DNA from: Acidimicrobiia bacterium
Lineage (GTDB): Bacteria > Actinomycetota > Acidimicrobiia > Spongiisociales > UBA5794
Assembly: GCA_024762335.1 (NCBI GenBank)
Contig: JANTHO010000024.1
Location: 1 to 34,909, forward strand
Length of the DNA: 34,909 bases
Reading direction: 5' to 3'
Position numbers and translations under genes: made by a program. Below the pieces are notes generated by a model, which saw nothing but the letters and a program-made list of their open reading frames with translations, was not told the origin of the DNA and ran no database searches. This document shows positions 9,252 to 17,504 of the stretch, in pieces; the stretch's first letter is position 1, and every line of letters begins with the position of its first letter.

Positions 9252-10703
9252 TTACCCTTTCTTCGCCATCTGCTCGGCGATCTCGACGAGGGTGCGCACG
9301 GGGAACCCGGTCGCCCCCACACCGATGTAGTGCGCGACTCTGTCCGATCTGGCCGGCCCGGCAACGTCGAGATGTACCCATGGACGCTCGCCGACGAACT
9401 CCGAGAGGAAGAGCGCCGCTGTGATCGCTCCGCCCCACCGGTCCGCAGCGACGTTCTTCATGTCCGCGACCGAAGACTCCAACAGTGAACGATATGAGCG
9501 CTCGAGCGGCATGGGCCACATCGGCTCACCCGTGAATCGCGCCGCGGATTCGACCATCGAGATGGCCTCATCGTCGTTGCCGAAGATGGCCCCGACGGTC
9601 GGCCCGAGGGCCACCTTGGCCGCACCGGTCAACGTCGCGATGTCGACGATCAAGTCCGGGTCGGCTTCCGCTGCGATCCCCAGCCCATCTCCGAGCACGA
9701 GACGCCCTTCGGCGTCGGTGTTGAGAACCTCGATCGTCTTCCCCGTATACGACGTGTAGATGTCACCCGGCCGCTGCGCCAGACCCCCCGTCATGTTCTC
9801 AGACAGGGGCGTTACCCCGAGCACACGGATCGGGAGACCGAGTTCCGCGATCGCCTGCATCGCCCCGTACACGGAGGCAGCGCCGGCCATGTCGGTCTTC
9901 ATGTCTTCCATGCCCTTCGCCGGTTTCAGCGAGAGTCCACCTGAGTCGAAGACGATTCCCTTGCCGACCAACGCGAGGAACGATTTCGCATCTTTCGGTT
10001 CGTAACGCAGGATGACCATTCGCGGCGGATTGGTCGCTCCGGACCCGACGGCGAGCAGCCCGCCGTATCCCCGCTCCGCAGCCTCGACCTCGTCGACGAT
10101 CTCGACCGAGATCCGGTCACTCAGTGTGCGGGCCCGTTCGGCGAGCACCACCGGCGACTTGTCCACCGCCGGCTGATTGACGAGATCTCGCGCCAGCATC
10201 ACGCCCCGAGCGACCGCCGCGGCCCGGTCGATCCTTTCGGCGACATCGGTATCCGCGTCGAGGAGTTCGAGCCGCTCATTCAGGTTCGGCTTCGGCTCGC
10301 TCTTGTACTCGTCGAACTGGTAGGCGCCCAGGAGATAGCCCAATGTCACGGCCTCGACGGCCCCATCGACCGAGATCAGGTGAAGGGTCGTGGCGGCCGA
10401 CGAATACGTCTTTGCGAACCGACCGGCAACGCCCGCGGCCCTCCGGAGAGATTCGGCATCGGCTTCGTCCCCGAGCCCAACGAAAGCGACCGTGCCGTAC
10501 GACAACCCCCCGCCCGGAACGGAAACGATCTGCCCGGCCGCACCGGTGAAATCGCGCTTCTCCAGGTATTCGGCCAGCCACGGCCCGAGTCGATCGGCCG
10601 CCTCTTCCGCACCCGGCCCCCACGTCAGATCTCCCAACACGGGGAGGATCAGCAGATCCGCCACCCCATCGAATGTCGATCCACCGGCCGTGATCTCCAT
10701 CAT
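9252..10703 (-). CDS. pepA: Leucyl aminopeptidase (M17 family)
   Basis: A cytosolic two-metal aminopeptidase that removes N-terminal residues from peptides; 483 residues, the family norm. The signature NTDAEGRL is at 328-335. Metal ligands Lys248, Asp253, Asp271, Asp330 and Glu332 and catalytic Lys260 and Arg334 all align with the E. coli enzyme at a constant offset of 22. The start is the first ATG of an ATG-ATG pair, because AGGAGG lies 6 bases before it; a longer in-frame extension upstream lacks such a site. That ATG overlaps the stop of the adenosyltransferase gene by 4 bases (ATGA), so translation is probably coupled. It is the last gene of the run that starts with lpd. Confidence 0.95.
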   Translation of the reverse strand: MMEITAGGSTFDGVADLLILPVLGDLTWGPGAEEAADRLGPWLAEYLEKRDFTGAAGQIVSVPGGGLSYGTVAFVGLGDEADAESLRRAAGVAGRFAKTYSSAATTLHLISVDGAVEAVTLGYLLGAYQFDEYKSEPKPNLNERLELLDADTDVAERIDRAAAVARGVMLARDLVNQPAVDKSPVVLAERARTLSDRISVEIVDEVEAAERGYGGLLAVGSGATNPPRMVILRYEPKDAKSFLALVGKGIVFDSGGLSLKPAKGMEDMKTDMAGAASVYGAMQAIAELGLPIRVLGVTPLSENMTGGLAQRPGDIYTSYTGKTIEVLNTDAEGRLVLGDGLGIAAEADPDLIVDIATLTGAAKVALGPTVGAIFGNDDEAISMVESAARFTGEPMWPMPLERSYRSLLESSVADMKNVAADRWGGAITAALFLSEFVGERPWVHLDVAGPARSDRVAHYIGVGATGFPVRTLVEIAEQMAKKG

Positions 10704-11242
10704 GTTGTTCCTCCTCGTGTCGGGGTCCACTCGCGCTCCACGGCGCGAGCGAGCATGTACAAATAGTCCGCGAGTCGATTGAGATACGGCACAACGAGCG
10801 ACTCGCCGCCGTCCGGCAAATGGGCGACCGCTCGCCGTTCGGCTCTCCGGACGACGGTTCGCGCAACATCGATCGCCGAAGCGGTGGGGTCGCCTCCCGG
10901 AACAACGAACTCGGTCGGCATGCCGGACTCCCGTTCGATCTGATCGATGCGATCTTCGAGACGTTCGATCATCGATCCCTCGACCCTGCTCGTACCCGGT
11001 TCGAGAAGACTGCGCCGTTCCGGATCGGTGGCGAGTTCCGCTGCGACGACGAACAGGTCGCGTTGTACATCGAGAACGGCTTCGGCCAGTTCAGGGTCTG
11101 CTTGTGCTCTGACGGCACCGAGTGCCGAAACTGCCTCGTCCACGGTGCCGAACGCTTCTGGCCCGGTCGAGTCCTTGCCAACCCGGCCGCCGTGGAACAG
11201 GCCGGTCGTTCCGTCATCTCCTCGACGTGTGTAGATCCGCAT
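10700..11242 (-). CDS. ATP:cob(I)alamin adenosyltransferase, PduO type
   Basis: Transfers adenosyl from ATP to cob(I)alamin to form adenosylcobalamin, the cofactor of the mutase encoded at 161-1723. The 180-residue protein opens with the typical MRIYTRRGDDGTTGLF, continues with FGTVDEAVSALGAVRA, and ends with RAERRAVAHL and YLNRLADYLYMLAR, the helix that binds corrinoid and ATP in PduO/MMAB proteins. The start at 11242 is chosen because the family begins at this MRIYTR sequence; an upstream ATG at 11275 would add 11 non-conserved residues and overlap the transketolase gene. No ribosome-binding site is present, but TAATCT lies 7 bases upstream, so a leaderless internal transcript is possible. 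The 3' end overlaps pepA as ATGA. Confidence 0.93.
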   Translation of the reverse strand: MRIYTRRGDDGTTGLFHGGRVGKDSTGPEAFGTVDEAVSALGAVRAQADPELAEAVLDVQRDLFVVAAELATDPERRSLLEPGTSRVEGSMIERLEDRIDQIERESGMPTEFVVPGGDPTASAIDVARTVVRRAERRAVAHLPDGGESLVVPYLNRLADYLYMLARAVEREWTPTRGGTT

Positions 11243-11249
11243 CGAGTTC

Positions 11250-11255
11250 AGATTA
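11250..11255 (-). promoter_or_regulatory. Candidate -10 box, leaderless start of the adenosyltransferase gene
   Basis: On the minus strand TAATCT is followed by GAACTCG and then the ATG at 11242. The first three bases are also the transketolase stop codon. No ribosome-binding site is present. It would be an internal promoter within the long operon. Confidence 0.4.
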
Positions 11256-13211
11256 GGGTCGCGCGAGCCATGCACGGATTCGCTCCGCGACGGCTTCAGG
11301 GGTGAATCCGAACTTCTCGGCGATCACGTCGGCGGGGGCCGATGCCCCGAAGTGATCGATCCCGACCCGAAGCCCGTCGCGACCCGTGAAACGCTCCCAA
11401 CCGACCGTCACACCCGCTTCGATCGAAGCGACGGGGAGTCCGGTGCCGAGGACCTCGTCGAGGTAGCGTTCGTCCTGGGAGAGGAAGATCTCCACGCTGG
11501 GGATCGAAACGACTCTGATGGAGCGTCCCTCCGTCTCGAGGATCGCGGCGGCGGCCTCGGCCAGCGCCACTTCGGAGCCGGTTGCAACGACAACGGCGTC
11601 GGTTCCGGGACGCCGCACGTATCCACCACGGCCGACCAGTTCGCGCGCCGGCGGATCTGCCGGAACGGGAAGGCCCTGCCGGGTCAGGATGATCGCCGTC
11701 GGTCCTGATTCGTCGCCGACGGCGATCTCCCAGGCGACGGACACCTCGGTCGGATCGGCCGGCCGAATCACCCGGAGACCGGGGATGGCCCGCAGCGCAG
11801 CCAGATGCTCGATGGGTTGATGCGTTGGACCGTCTTCACCGAGAAAGACCGAATCATGGGTCCACAGCCAGATCGAGGGTGTCCCCATCAACGCGCCGAG
11901 ACGGACTGCTGGACGCATGTAGTCGGAGAAGACCAGGAACGTCGCTCCGTAGCCCCGGGTTCCCCCGTGCAGCGTGATCCCGTTGACGATCGCACCCATG
12001 GCGTGCTCCCGGATGCCGAACCGGACGTTCCGACCGGAACGTTCCGTCGCTGTGAAGTCGGCCGAGGACTCGATCCTGCTGTTGTTCGACGGTGTCAGAT
12101 CGGCCGACCCGCCGATGAGCTCAGGATGAACGGCCGCGACTTCCTGAAGCACCTCACCCGAGAGCTTCCTCGTGGCAACCAAAGATCCCGGATCGTGGAG
12201 CGGGACGCCCGGATGGCACGTCGCGTGGTCGAAATACGCAGCGAATCGCCTCGCCCTCGCTCCGTCTTCGGCGAGCACGGCATCCCGGCGGGCCGTCCAG
12301 TCTGCCCGGGCGGCGCGCCCCCGGTCCATCGCATCTCCGTAGTACCGGTAGACGTCCTCCGGAATATCGAACGGTGCGAAGTCCCATCCGTAGGCGGCCC
12401 GGGTCAACGCGATCTCGTCGGCCCCCAGGGGCGAGCCGTGGACCGCGGACGTGTCCTGCTTGTTCGGCGACCCGAACCCGATGTGCGTGCGGCACCGGAT
12501 GAGCGACGGCCGCGGATCCTCGTTCGCTTCAGCGATGGCCACGGCGATCGCTGCACGGTCGTGCCCATCGACCGCGATCGTATGCCATCCGTAGGCTTCG
12601 AAACGCTCCGCAACATTCTCCGTGAACGAAATGTCGGTGGAACCGTCGATCGTGATGTGGTTGTCGTCGTAGAGGTATGTGATCTTGCCGAGACGAAGGT
12701 GCCCGGCGATCGAGGCCGCTTCCGAAGAGACTCCCTCCATGAGATCGCCGTCGGACACGAACCCGTAGATCCGGTGATCGATGAGGTCCGGCCCGATCTG
12801 CGAACGCAGGTGCGCTTCCGCAATCGCCATTCCGATTCCCGTGGCGAAGCCCTGCCCGAGCGGCCCCGTCGTCATCTCGATGCCGAGCGATGGGTCGTGC
12901 TCCGGATGGCCTGCGGTGACCGAACCGAATCGGCGGAACGATTTGATGTCGTCCATCGTGATCGGGAACCCCGAGAAGTGGAGGAGCGAGTAGAGCAGCA
13001 TCGACCCGTGACCATTCGAGAGCACGAAGCGATCCCGGTCGATCCAGGTCGGGTCCTCGGGATCAACCATGAGGAACTTCCCCCACAGGACATTGGCGAT
13101 GTCGGCCATCCCCATCGGCATGCCGGGATGGCCCGAGTTGGCGCGCTGGATGGCATCGATCGAAAGGATGCGGAGCGCGTCGGTCGCCCGCTGTTCGGTG
13201 GTTATCTCCAT
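11253..13211 (-). CDS. tkt: Transketolase
   Basis: Thiamine diphosphate enzyme that moves two-carbon units between sugar phosphates in the non-oxidative pentose phosphate pathway. It has 652 residues, close to the usual 660. Visible motifs are NSGHPGMPMGMADIA (N-terminal catalytic His), GPLGQGFATGIGMAIAE, the ThDP-binding segment FVSDGDLMEGVSSEAAS, and in the pyrimidine domain RFGIREHAMGAIVNGI with the conserved Glu. The C-terminal domain ends normally. The ATG at 13211 is chosen because GGAGG lies 5 bases before it; ATG at 13235 and a longer extension are possible but less well supported. It lies 46 bases after the M24 peptidase gene in the same operon. A dihydroxyacetone synthase-like relative is less likely given the close match. 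Confidence 0.95.
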   Translation of the reverse strand: MEITTEQRATDALRILSIDAIQRANSGHPGMPMGMADIANVLWGKFLMVDPEDPTWIDRDRFVLSNGHGSMLLYSLLHFSGFPITMDDIKSFRRFGSVTAGHPEHDPSLGIEMTTGPLGQGFATGIGMAIAEAHLRSQIGPDLIDHRIYGFVSDGDLMEGVSSEAASIAGHLRLGKITYLYDDNHITIDGSTDISFTENVAERFEAYGWHTIAVDGHDRAAIAVAIAEANEDPRPSLIRCRTHIGFGSPNKQDTSAVHGSPLGADEIALTRAAYGWDFAPFDIPEDVYRYYGDAMDRGRAARADWTARRDAVLAEDGARARRFAAYFDHATCHPGVPLHDPGSLVATRKLSGEVLQEVAAVHPELIGGSADLTPSNNSRIESSADFTATERSGRNVRFGIREHAMGAIVNGITLHGGTRGYGATFLVFSDYMRPAVRLGALMGTPSIWLWTHDSVFLGEDGPTHQPIEHLAALRAIPGLRVIRPADPTEVSVAWEIAVGDESGPTAIILTRQGLPVPADPPARELVGRGGYVRRPGTDAVVVATGSEVALAEAAAAILETEGRSIRVVSIPSVEIFLSQDERYLDEVLGTGLPVASIEAGVTVGWERFTGRDGLRVGIDHFGASAPADVIAEKFGFTPEAVAERIRAWLARP

Positions 13212-13257
13212 CAGGTCCTCCAGTTGTCCGCTCATCCAATGGCCCACTCGAGCCTGT

Positions 13258-14331
13258 TCACTCGACGACCCGTAGCGATCGCGAGGAACGGTTGAGTCGC
13301 TCGACGCCATCGGTGGTTACCGCGACGATGTCCTCGATCCTCATCCCCCACCGTCCGGGGAGATAGATTCCCGGTTCGATCGAGAACGCCATCCCGGTCT
13401 CGATCGCCATCTCATTTCCGGCCACGATGTACGGCTGTTCGTGAGCGTCGAGACCGATCCCGTGTCCCGTCCGGTGCATGAACGCTGCACCGTACCCGGC
13501 GTTCTCGATGATGGTACGCGCCGCGGCGTCGATCGATGCCGCCGTGACACCGGGCCGGACGGACTGGACTGCAGCGTCCTGTGCCGCTTCGAGCACACGA
13601 TACGCCGCGACGAACCCGTCGGGTGGTTCACCGACCACGTACATTCGTGTCGTGTCGGATCCGTAGCCGCGTATCCGCCCGCCGAAATCGACGACGATCG
13701 CGTCTCCCTGTTCGATGATGCGGCCCGTTGCCTCGTGGTGTGGTGACGCTCCGTTCGGTCCGGATGCAACGATCGCGAACGACACGGAGTCGTGACCCGA
13801 GGCAAGGAGCAGGTCGGTCACGATCCGGGAAATGTCCTGCTCCGTTCGCCCTGAGAACCGGATTCCCTGTAGCTGATCTGCGACCGTGTCCGCGGCGTGA
13901 CCGGCGTCGCGCAACGCGGCGATCTCGTTCGCGTCCTTGATGATGCGCAGGGTGGCCATCAGCGGTTCGGCGTCGACGAACCGTGCTCCGGGGAGGCGGT
14001 CCTGAATCGCGATGAGGAACGATGCCCACATCTGATCGCCGACGGCGATGGTTCCCGCAGCGGGCAGCGCATCGGCGATCCGGTCGAAAGGGTCATCGGT
14101 TTCCGACCACGGAACGACTTCAACAGATGTCGACACGCGCGGAGCCTCGAGTTCCGGTACGAAGAGGAGGGCATCGCCGGATTCGGGAACGACCAGCGCC
14201 GTGATCCGTTCGAGCGGCATCGCCCGATACCCCGTCAAGTACGGCAGGTCGGAACCGACGGATACGACCAACGCGTCGACTCCGCGCTCCCGCATGGCCG
14301 ACCGGGCGGCGACGATGCGGTTGCCGGTCAT
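13258..14331 (-). CDS. M24-family metallopeptidase (Xaa-Pro aminopeptidase-like)
   Basis: A 357-residue pita-bread-fold peptidase likely to remove residues before proline from peptides. The N-terminal creatinase-like domain covers about 1-125. The catalytic domain has all five metal ligands: Asp215 in VVDFGG, Asp226 in GSDTTRM, His290 in TGHGIGLD, Glu319 in SIEPGIY and Glu333 in RIEDIV. PHHEATGR (197-204) matches the substrate-binding His region of aminopeptidase P and prolidase. Its ATG overlaps the LipB-LipA stop by 4 bases (ATGA). Creatinase or prolidase activity cannot be excluded from sequence alone. Confidence 0.9.
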   Translation of the reverse strand: MTGNRIVAARSAMRERGVDALVVSVGSDLPYLTGYRAMPLERITALVVPESGDALLFVPELEAPRVSTSVEVVPWSETDDPFDRIADALPAAGTIAVGDQMWASFLIAIQDRLPGARFVDAEPLMATLRIIKDANEIAALRDAGHAADTVADQLQGIRFSGRTEQDISRIVTDLLLASGHDSVSFAIVASGPNGASPHHEATGRIIEQGDAIVVDFGGRIRGYGSDTTRMYVVGEPPDGFVAAYRVLEAAQDAAVQSVRPGVTAASIDAAARTIIENAGYGAAFMHRTGHGIGLDAHEQPYIVAGNEMAIETGMAFSIEPGIYLPGRWGMRIEDIVAVTTDGVERLNRSSRSLRVVE

Positions 14332-15980
14332 CTGGCGACCTCCAGGGCTTCACGGGCATGGTACGACGAGCGGACGAGCGGCCCCGCCTCGACGTGTGCG
14401 AGCCCGAGACGCCTCCCCTCCTCCATGTAGCGGTCGAACTCGTCCGGATGGACGTAGCGGTCGATCGGGCGGTGCCTGGCGGTCGGGCGAAGGTACTGGC
14501 CGATCGTGACGAGATCCACTCCGACCGCACGGAGATCGGCGAGAGCTCCGAGCACTTCCTCCTCGGTTTCGCCCATGCCGACGATCAAGCCGGACTTGAC
14601 GGCGACGGAAGGATCCGCCCACTTGGCCCGGGCGAGCAGCGTCAGCGAGCGGGCATAGTTCGCCGCCGTTCTGATCTCCCGTTGGAGACGGAGCACGGTC
14701 TCGGTGTTGTGATTGAGGACGGCCGGACGGGCATCCATGACCGTCTGCAGCGGTCCGGCATCACCCTTGAAGTCCGGGATCAGGACTTCGGTCTCGCAGT
14801 CGGGGACGCGCTCCCGGATCGCCTCGATCGTCGCTGCGAAAACGCCGGCGCCACCATCGGCGAGGTCGTCTCGATCCACCGAGGTGAGTACGGCATAGCG
14901 GAGACCCATCTCCTCGACCGCGGCCGCCGCCCGCTGTGGCTCTTCGGGGTCGACGGGGTCCGGCTTGCCGGTCTTGATGTCGCAGAAGGCGCACGCCCTC
15001 GTGCAGGTGTCGCCGAGCAGCATCATGGTCGAGGTTCCGGATTCCCAGCATTCGTAGATGTTCGGACAGCCGGCCTCTTCACACACCGTGTGAAGCTCCA
15101 TGCCGCGCATCAGCTTCTTGATGTCTCGAAATCCGTCCGTCGACAGGTCGGCCCGAATCCGCATCCACTCCGGCTTCTCGGGCTCCCCGGGGAGACGGCC
15201 CCTCACCGTGAGCGGCGTCACATCGTCCCGACGTGAGGAGAAGACGCCGGCGGCGACCATCGCGTCGATGTCGTACGGACTCGATCGGTCCCGGTTCGCG
15301 AACGTCCCCAGTTGCACTTCCGGTCTCCCCCCGAACACCTCAGCAGCGAACGGGATCAACGATTCGATGACGGTCTGGATCCCCACGGCCTCTCCGAGGA
15401 TCTCGGAGAGGGAGGTAACGGGCCTGTCGGCGATGCCGCACGGCACGATGTGGTCGAAGTAGCCGAGGTCGGGGTTGACGTTGACCGAGAATCCGTGCTT
15501 CGAGACGCCCGCCGAAACCTTGACCCCGATGGCGGCCACCTTCCCCTGCTTCGTCCACACTCCGGTGAAGCCATCCTCGGCCCATGCTTCAACTCCGAGC
15601 GCGGCAAGTGTGTTGATCAGCATCGTCTCGATCCGTCGGAGATGGCCGACCGAGTCCCAGCCCTCCCCGAGTGCCGGGACTGCCACGATCGGGTAGCCGA
15701 CGAGCTGGCCGGGCCCGTGGTAGGTGATGTCCCCACCCCGGTCTGTGAATACGAGATCGGCGCCGATCCGGTCCAGCGTTCCGGCGTCGACCTTCAGATT
15801 CGAACCGTCGCCGTTCCTCCCCACGGTGTAGGTGTGGGGGTGCTCGAGAAGCAACAGATAGTCATCGTCGGCACGCCCCGTCGAGCGCCCTTCCCACACG
15901 GCCTTCTGGAGATCGAGGGCTTCGCCGTATGGGACGCGTCCGAGCCACCTGGTCCGAAGCCTCCGATCCCGCTGGATCAT
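14328..15980 (-). CDS. Fused octanoyltransferase-lipoyl synthase (LipB-LipA)
   Basis: One 550-residue reading frame carries both steps of lipoate assembly. The N-terminal part (about 1-225) is LipB, which moves octanoyl from acyl carrier protein to a target lysine; it shows RGGDITYHGPGQLVGYP, Lys147 and Cys181 (34 residues apart, as in E. coli Lys135/Cys169). The C-terminal part (about 265-550) is LipA, the radical-SAM enzyme that inserts sulfur; it has the auxiliary cluster cysteines 300, 305 and 311, the SAM cluster cysteines 326, 330 and 333, and RSSY (537-540). All catalytic residues are present in both halves. The linker of about 40 residues contains an in-frame GTG (codon 254, position 15221) that could also start LipA alone. 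The gene overlaps E2 and the M24 gene by 4 bases each. LipB and LipA are normally separate proteins. Confidence 0.9.
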   Translation of the reverse strand: MIQRDRRLRTRWLGRVPYGEALDLQKAVWEGRSTGRADDDYLLLLEHPHTYTVGRNGDGSNLKVDAGTLDRIGADLVFTDRGGDITYHGPGQLVGYPIVAVPALGEGWDSVGHLRRIETMLINTLAALGVEAWAEDGFTGVWTKQGKVAAIGVKVSAGVSKHGFSVNVNPDLGYFDHIVPCGIADRPVTSLSEILGEAVGIQTVIESLIPFAAEVFGGRPEVQLGTFANRDRSSPYDIDAMVAAGVFSSRRDDVTPLTVRGRLPGEPEKPEWMRIRADLSTDGFRDIKKLMRGMELHTVCEEAGCPNIYECWESGTSTMMLLGDTCTRACAFCDIKTGKPDPVDPEEPQRAAAAVEEMGLRYAVLTSVDRDDLADGGAGVFAATIEAIRERVPDCETEVLIPDFKGDAGPLQTVMDARPAVLNHNTETVLRLQREIRTAANYARSLTLLARAKWADPSVAVKSGLIVGMGETEEEVLGALADLRAVGVDLVTIGQYLRPTARHRPIDRYVHPDEFDRYMEEGRRLGLAHVEAGPLVRSSYHAREALEVAR

Positions 15981-17464
15981 CGCAATTCCTGGTCCCAGTC
16001 CCACGTCTCGAGATTGGTCCGTACCCGGTCGAGAAATCGAACGGCGGTCGAGCCATCGAAGGCTCGATGGTCCCAGGTGAGCGAGAGGTAGCCGATGTGC
16101 CGGACCGCGATCGTGTCCGTCCCGTCCGGCAACGTCACGACCGCGGGCCGTTTCGTCACCGTGTCGGTCGAGAGGATCGCGACGTTCGGCAGATTGATGA
16201 TGGGGGAACTGACGAAGGATCCGAACGGTCCGGGGTTCGTGATCGTGAAGGTGCTGCCGGTGATGTCGTCCGGTTCCAACGCGCCGTCGCGGGTCTTTTC
16301 TGCGATGGCCCTGATGCTCCTCGCGAGACCTTTGAGCGTCTGCCCATCGGCACCGCGGATGGTCGCAACGATGAGACCCTTGCTCTCGACGTCGACGGCG
16401 ATGCCGAGGTTGACGCCGTGGTGGAAGGTCCGCGTCCCTGCGTCGAGATCGAACGAACTGTTGACCACCGGATAGGCGGAGAGGGCGTCCATCGTTGCTC
16501 TCGCGATGAACGGGAGATAGGTCAGAGAGAATCGCTCGTTCTCCTTGAAACGGTCGCGATGCGCTTCCCGAACCCGTTCCACACGCTCGTAGTCGACCTC
16601 GATGGAGGTCCATACGTGGGCAGCCGTCCGTTTCGCCGTGATCATGTGCTCGGCGATGGTCCTGCGGAGTCGCGGGATTTCTTCCACCTCGTCGCTCCCG
16701 CCGGGCGTGATCGTAACCGTCGTTGTCGGAGCGGCAGGCGGCTCTGCCGCCGTCGTGGTGACCTGGAGGACGGGCGCCGGTTCCGCATCTGGCATCGGCG
16801 CCGGCTGTAGAGCGGCTTCCGGTGGAACGGCCGCGGTCGGAACGGGCGCAGCCGGCTCCGGTGGCGGAACGGGCTCCGGGCGCGGTGCAGGTTCGGTCGC
16901 GGCGAACCGCTCGACATCCTTGCGCGTGATCCGCCCGCCTTCACCGGTTCCGGGGACCTGATCGAGATCGATGCCGTGCTCTGCTGCGAGACGTCGCACG
17001 ACCGGGGAGAGAATCGCTCTCCGGGAGCCTTCCGCCGTCACCGTCTCCGGAGATGGAGCCGGCGGAGCAGGCGGCTGTGTCGCGGGGGCAACCGGCTCGG
17101 AGGCGGGCATACCGGTCGGACCCATCGCCGGCGTTCCCGTCGGACCCATCGCCGGCGTTCCCGTCGGACCCATCGCCGGCGTTCCCGTCGGACCCGTCGG
17201 AGGCTCCACCGTTTCCGGGGACTCAATCCGCTCTCCGATGACAGCGATCGGGGTCCCGACGGCCACCGTCTCACCCGCCGCTACCAGGATCTCGAGAATC
17301 ACTCCCGATGCAGGAGACGGCATTTCGGTATCCACCTTGTCCGTCGAGATCTCGACGAGCACTTCGTCCTCGACGATGCGCTCACCGAGACCTTTGGCCC
17401 AACTCAGAATCGTTCCCTCGGTCACGGTTTCACCAAGCCGCGGCATCGTCACCGTTACGGGCAT
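15977..17464 (-). CDS. 2-oxoacid dehydrogenase E2 (dihydrolipoamide acyltransferase)
   Basis: Core subunit that passes the acyl group from E1 through lipoate to CoA. Domains of the 495-residue protein in order are: one lipoyl domain (1-77, lipoylated Lys43 in EISTDKVDTE), a flexible linker with 8-residue repeats, the peripheral-subunit-binding domain (about 150-190, LSPVVRRLAAEHGIDL), a second long Pro/Ala/Glu-rich linker, and the catalytic domain (about 265-495) ending with HRAFDG (His466, Asp470). The substrate (pyruvate, 2-oxoglutarate or branched-chain oxoacids) cannot be assigned from E2 alone. AGGAG lies 9 bases before the ATG. It sits between lpd and the LipB-LipA gene, which would lipoylate it. 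No E1 gene is in the window. Confidence 0.92.
   Translation of the reverse strand: MPVTVTMPRLGETVTEGTILSWAKGLGERIVEDEVLVEISTDKVDTEMPSPASGVILEILVAAGETVAVGTPIAVIGERIESPETVEPPTGPTGTPAMGPTGTPAMGPTGTPAMGPTGMPASEPVAPATQPPAPPAPSPETVTAEGSRRAILSPVVRRLAAEHGIDLDQVPGTGEGGRITRKDVERFAATEPAPRPEPVPPPEPAAPVPTAAVPPEAALQPAPMPDAEPAPVLQVTTTAAEPPAAPTTTVTITPGGSDEVEEIPRLRRTIAEHMITAKRTAAHVWTSIEVDYERVERVREAHRDRFKENERFSLTYLPFIARATMDALSAYPVVNSSFDLDAGTRTFHHGVNLGIAVDVESKGLIVATIRGADGQTLKGLARSIRAIAEKTRDGALEPDDITGSTFTITNPGPFGSFVSSPIINLPNVAILSTDTVTKRPAVVTLPDGTDTIAVRHIGYLSLTWDHRAFDGSTAVRFLDRVRTNLETWDWDQELR
17112..17196 (-). repeat. 24-bp tandem repeats within the E2 linker
   Basis: Three near-exact copies plus a partial one of a 24-base unit encode repeats of the 8-residue unit GPTGTPAM, with the first and last units slightly diverged. 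It lies between the lipoyl and subunit-binding domains and would vary linker length by slippage. Confidence 0.85.
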
Positions 17465-17504
17465 TCGTCGTCACTCCTTCGTATGCGCAATCGGGTCGTC
17501 ATTC

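Noticed and set aside
11805-13295. 496-codon open frame antisense to transketolase
   Set aside because: Shadow frame; Arg-rich with no domain pattern, whereas the opposite strand encodes complete transketolase.
15981-16613. N-terminal extension of the LipB-LipA frame across the E2 gene
   Set aside because: It is an out-of-frame reading of the E2 coding sequence. The ATG at 15980 overlaps the E2 stop and matches the normal LipB start.
17112-17196. CRISPR-like array
   Set aside because: The units are contiguous, in frame and lack spacers; they are protein-coding repeats.
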